From the NCBI RefSeq assembly GCF_014650115.1, contig NZ_BMUI01000007.1, positions 310,001 to 374,000 of the forward strand: a stretch of DNA of 64,000 nucleotides, written 5' to 3'. This document shows positions 63,851-64,000 of this stretch, one piece after another. A program made the position numbers and the translations under genes. Every line of letters starts with the position of its first letter. Position 1 is the stretch's first letter. This DNA is from Streptomyces olivaceoviridis. GTDB taxonomy: Bacteria; Actinomycetota; Actinomycetes; Streptomycetales; Streptomycetaceae. Below the pieces are notes generated by a model. The model searched no databases, was not told the origin of the DNA, and saw only the letters and a list, made by a program, of their open reading frames with translations.

Positions 63851-64000
63851 CGCTCGCTCCGTCCGCGTCCGTAGCGCCGCTCGAAGCGCTCGACCCGCCC
63901 CGCGGTGTCCAGGACCCGCTGGGTGCCGGTGTAGAAGGGGTGGCTCGCCGAGGAGATCTCGACGTCGATGACCGGGTAGGTGTTGCCGTCCTCCCATTCG
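63847..64000 (-). CDS. rpmE2: ribosomal protein bL31 type B, C-terminal part (runs off the window)
   Basis: The visible 50 codons read EWEDGNTYPVIDVEISSASH, PFYTGTQRVLDTAGRVERFE, RRYGRGRSER, the type-B bL31 C-terminus with SxxSHPFYTGxxxxxDxxGRxxxF-RRY. No cysteine is present. TGA overlaps the CobW-like GTG. The start, and any Zur box, lie beyond the right edge. Confidence 0.9.
   Translation of the reverse strand, partial: EWEDGNTYPVIDVEISSASHPFYTGTQRVLDTAGRVERFERRYGRGRSER

Overview
The window looks like Streptomyces chromosome. Base composition is very GC-rich, start codons are often GTG and occasionally TTG, and typical actinobacterial families are present: PucR regulator, PcaDC fusion, DUF5302, DUF6328-like and DUF998 proteins, HdeD, SpoIIE-type phosphatase with RsbW-like kinases, Zn-free ribosomal protein paralogues, and an initiator tRNA. 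All calls come from reading translations and motifs; no database was searched.

Layout. 0-17 kb is mostly intact and core-like: a pyrimidine or beta-amino-acid catabolic operon (nitrilase, class-III aminotransferase, PucR regulator); a ClpC-like unfoldase convergent with a secreted gamma-glutamyltransferase; and xth, an MBL hydrolase and pcaDC. Embedded in it is a decayed block (6.0-6.4 and 11.1-13.9 kb) with remnants of map, a CocE-like hydrolase and a gluBCD-type glutamate transporter. 17-31 kb starts with a frameshifted tyrosine integrase and IS scars. It then holds a GtrA / molybdopterin oxidoreductase / membrane protein / methyltransferase cluster, a GH15 enzyme, DUF5302, a DEAD-box helicase, a truncated M4 protease ending at a 76-bp MITE-like inverted repeat, and a lipid-kinase-like gene. 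31-41 kb has an AI-2E-family permease, HdeD, a complete ferredoxin / ferredoxin reductase / P450 operon, a Gly-rich secreted protein, a SpoIIE-type phosphatase and a response regulator. 41-54 kb has a lipoprotein / two ATPase / FtsX ABC operon, an esterase-DUF998 pair and a response regulator / histidine kinase / COG4705 membrane protein operon. 54-61 kb is again rich in remnants, with an orphan histidine kinase, RsbW-like and STAS genes and tRNA-fMet. 61-64 kb holds a GNAT gene with a candidate leader-peptide attenuator, a second infA, and the start of a Zn-free ribosomal operon (rpmE2 / CobW-like / rpsR2).

How genes work together. The P450 operon encodes a whole class-I electron chain. The ABC operon looks once tied to a two-component system: a response regulator lies about 1.1 kb beyond its end, and a dead histidine-kinase start lies directly upstream, with a full-length relative at 56.4 kb. 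RsbW-like, STAS and SpoIIE-type genes suggest partner-switching control. The 61-64 kb end looks like a translation-remodelling module.

The most striking general feature is decay. About two dozen genes are truncated, frameshifted or reduced to fragments, several being second copies of genes elsewhere in the window. Some single-base frameshifts could be sequencing errors.
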